Part shown: positions 62,315 to 64,000 of the stretch, in pieces | How the letters are laid out: each line of letters opens with the position of its first letter | Numbering within the stretch: the first letter of the stretch is position 1 | Source of the DNA: G963701675 sp963701675 | Lineage (GTDB): Bacteria > Planctomycetota > Planctomycetia > Gemmatales > Gemmataceae | Length of the DNA: 64,000 nucleotides | Direction of reading: 5' to 3' | Assembly (NCBI GenBank): GCA_963701675.1 | Contig: OY969623.1 | Span: 1,054,001-1,118,000 of the forward strand | Position numbers and translations under genes: made by a program | Notes under the pieces: generated by a model | The model's input: the letters and a program-made list of their open reading frames with translations, nothing else | What the model was told of the DNA's origin: nothing | The model's database searches: none

Positions 62315-64000
62315 TCAGGCAATTCGACTTCCCACTTGATACACCAAAAACGCAGCGATGTACGCCAGGGTAGTCATGTACACGAAGGCGAAAGCGGGCC
62401 AACGCCAGCTGTTGGTTTCGCGCTTCATGACCGCAAGTGTCGACGCGCACTGGCAGCACAAGGCAAAGAACACCATGAGCGACAGCGCTACCGGAACCGT
62501 GAACACTTTTCTATCCGGTTCGCCGTCCCAGGTGGCGGCCTGCAGGGCATGCGCGAGGCGCGTTTCACCCGACGGCGCCTCTTCCGCATCCGTTTCGCCA
62601 ACCTGATAGATCAAGCTCAGCGTGCCGACCACGACTTCCCGCGCGGGAAAGCTGGCCAACGCCGCCATCCCCACGCGCCAATCCCAGCCCAGCGGTACAA
62701 AAATCGGCTCCAGTGCCTTGCCGGCGCGTCCCAAGATGCTCTGACTCTTCCATTCGGCTTGAAGAACGTTGATTTCCTGTTGAACCGGCTCGACGGCCAA
62801 CGTCAATTCCGCAATGCGAGCTTGGGCCGCTGGATCGTCGGGTGCCGATTTGAGTTCATCTATTACCTTCACACGATCTTCGATGCTTTGGCTTTTCTCG
62901 TCGATAAGCACGTCGTAACTGACGCCCGTCGAATCGGTGTGCGGGAAGTAGAGCAGGGCCCACACCACGATCATGCAGGCGAGGATCAACGTTCCGGCCC
63001 GGCGGACGAACGCCCACGTGCTGTCCGCCATACGTCGAAACACCGTGGAAAGGGCGGGCCATTTGTACCCAGGCATTTCCATGATGAAAGTCGGCGTTTC
63101 GCCGCGCAACAGAGTTCGCTTCAGAAGCAGGGCCACCAGCGGCGCGAGCACGATCCCGAGCGAGTAAAGGCCGAACATGACAACGCCCGGCAACCAAATC
63201 GGATAGCCGGCCGTCAGGAAGGCGCCGATCAACAAGACATATACCGGCAGGCGGGCCGAGCAACTCATCAAAGGCGCCACCAAGATCGTGGTCAGGCGGT
63301 CGCGTCGATCTTCGATCACCCGCGTGGCCATGATTCCCGGAATCGCACACGCTACCGATGAGAGCATCGGTATGAACGATTTGCCGCTCAGTCCGCAGCT
63401 GGCCATGATCCTGTCCATGAGAAAAGCCGCGCGCGCCATGTAGCCACAATCCTCAAGGATCGCGATAAACCCGAAAAGAATAAGGATCTGCGGAAGGAAG
63501 ACCAAAACGCTTCCGACGCCTTTGATCACACCGTCGACGATCAATCCGCGTAACGGCCCAGGCGACAGCCAGCCGCCGACCAGCGCCGCAATGTTCCCTC
63601 GTGCCAGATCGACCCATTCCATGAGAGGCTTGGCCCACGTGAAGATCGATTGGAAAACCAGAAACATAATGATCAAGAAGGTCAATGTGCCCCAAACCCG
63701 GTGGGTCAAAACGGCGTCGAGGCGGTCGGTCCACGTGATGGGTCGCTTGTCAGGACGCGATATACAGCCGGTGGTAACTTTTCGAATCCAGGCGTAGCGA
63801 GTTTGCGCTTCGACGTCAGGTAGCTTGCATCCTGCCGCCGCAAGGCGTTCACGCGCAGCCAACAGCATAGCGCGGAGCGGTGGGTGTTGACGGACCAGGC
63901 GAGCTTCGGCAACTCCACCGGCGTCGATAAGTGCCCGACGAAGAATAACGGCCGGACTATCCACCGCAGCTTCAAGTTGGAATACCTCGGCGTGGAGTGC
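62315..64000 (-). CDS. feoB: Ferrous iron transporter FeoB, C-terminal part
   Basis: The gene runs in from the right edge; 561 codons are present and the N-terminal G domain lies outside. The frame is open to base 64000 (reads ALHAEVFQLEAAVDSPAV). Features of the FeoB membrane part: TDRLDAVLTHRVWGTLTFLI, GSVLVFLPQILILFGFIAIL-EDCGYMARAAFLMD, KSFIPMLSSVACAIPGIMAT and VAPLMSCSARLPVYVLLIGA, which are the two Gate motifs with the conserved Cys. A hydrophilic loop of ~70 residues (residues with IDELKSAPDDPAAQARIAEL) interrupts the C-terminal TM region. The end is again TM-rich (FALCCQCASTLAVMKRE). It imports Fe(II) with the Cys-rich partner downstream. Confidence 0.95.
   Translation of the reverse strand, partial: ALHAEVFQLEAAVDSPAVILRRALIDAGGVAEARLVRQHPPLRAMLLAARERLAAAGCKLPDVEAQTRYAWIRKVTTGCISRPDKRPITWTDRLDAVLTHRVWGTLTFLIIMFLVFQSIFTWAKPLMEWVDLARGNIAALVGGWLSPGPLRGLIVDGVIKGVGSVLVFLPQILILFGFIAILEDCGYMARAAFLMDRIMASCGLSGKSFIPMLSSVACAIPGIMATRVIEDRRDRLTTILVAPLMSCSARLPVYVLLIGAFLTAGYPIWLPGVVMFGLYSLGIVLAPLVALLLKRTLLRGETPTFIMEMPGYKWPALSTVFRRMADSTWAFVRRAGTLILACMIVVWALLYFPHTDSTGVSYDVLIDEKSQSIEDRVKVIDELKSAPDDPAAQARIAELTLAVEPVQQEINVLQAEWKSQSILGRAGKALEPIFVPLGWDWRVGMAALASFPAREVVVGTLSLIYQVGETDAEEAPSGETRLAHALQAATWDGEPDRKVFTVPVALSLMVFFALCCQCASTLAVMKRETNSWRWPAFAFVYMTTLAYIAAFLVYQVGSRIA

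Noticed and set aside
62096..63361. 421-codon plus-strand frame over feoB
   Set aside because: The minus strand encodes clear FeoB Gate motifs; the plus frame is Arg/His-rich with no family character.

Overview
The window looks like chromosomal DNA of a member of the Planctomycetota, probably a Gemmata/Pirellula-type lineage from an environmental or metagenomic assembly. The evidence is the protein repertoire: DUF1501 proteins paired with DUF1800 and with DUF1549/DUF1553, a TIGR03067-type protein, an ECF sigma factor next to a Ser/Thr kinase with TPRs, Tat-type oxidoreductases, a eukaryote-like UDPGP uridylyltransferase, and eleven large secreted-type proteins that start with an Arg-rich LExLExRxLL motif. 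There is no rRNA, no transposase, no CRISPR array and no phage gene. The only RNA gene is one tRNA-Lys(UUU).

Layout. 0-9 kb: end of a GloVer-repeat protein, a small membrane protein, an RND efflux permease plus lipoprotein adaptor under a divergent TetR regulator with a clear operator, and a 14-repeat VCBS protein. 9-24 kb: L,D-transpeptidase-like protein, a seven-blade FG-GAP protein, EF-G with a PTR1-like short-chain reductase, an S9 peptidase, a Tat protein, TIGR03067 protein, and the ECF sigma factor/kinase pair. 24-31 kb: four consecutive co-oriented LE-motif proteins (two FG-GAP propellers, a GEVED/VCBS protein with seven near-identical 49-residue repeats, and a beta-helix protein). 31-36 kb: DUF1549/F5-8C/DUF1553 with DUF1501, VOC and DinB proteins. 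36-40 kb: a 982-residue STAND NTPase with a DUF4062-like N terminus, directly downstream of tRNA-Lys. 40-50 kb: a second S9 peptidase, then a minus-strand island of four beta-helix LE-motif proteins, one SBBP propeller and one truncated gene remnant, shaped by tandem duplication. 50-64 kb: a secreted protein, DUF1501/DUF1800, a UDPGP-manC-ruvX run, a B12-binding-type radical SAM protein, PilZ, Gfo/Idh/MocA, and a FeoB cassette running off the right edge.

How it fits together. Most of the coding capacity goes to proteins predicted to be exported by Tat, by lipoprotein or Sec signals, or by the LE-motif N terminus, which has no ordinary hydrophobic signal peptide. The LE-motif proteins carry beta-propellers whose repeat counts are 7, 7, 7, 7 and 14, or a beta-helix with conserved ends and a variable middle, so they look like one delivery signal carrying interchangeable repeat folds. 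I regard this LE-motif surface-protein set and the STAND NTPase as the two most interesting systems here.

Caution. Ten otherwise well-conserved genes contain a single frameshift. Nine fit loss of exactly one base and one fits loss of two bases. The reading frame and the motifs resume directly after each break, so assembly or sequencing deletions are more likely than real pseudogenes. I annotate these genes as whole CDSs and give the break position. All function calls come from reading motifs; no database search was run.
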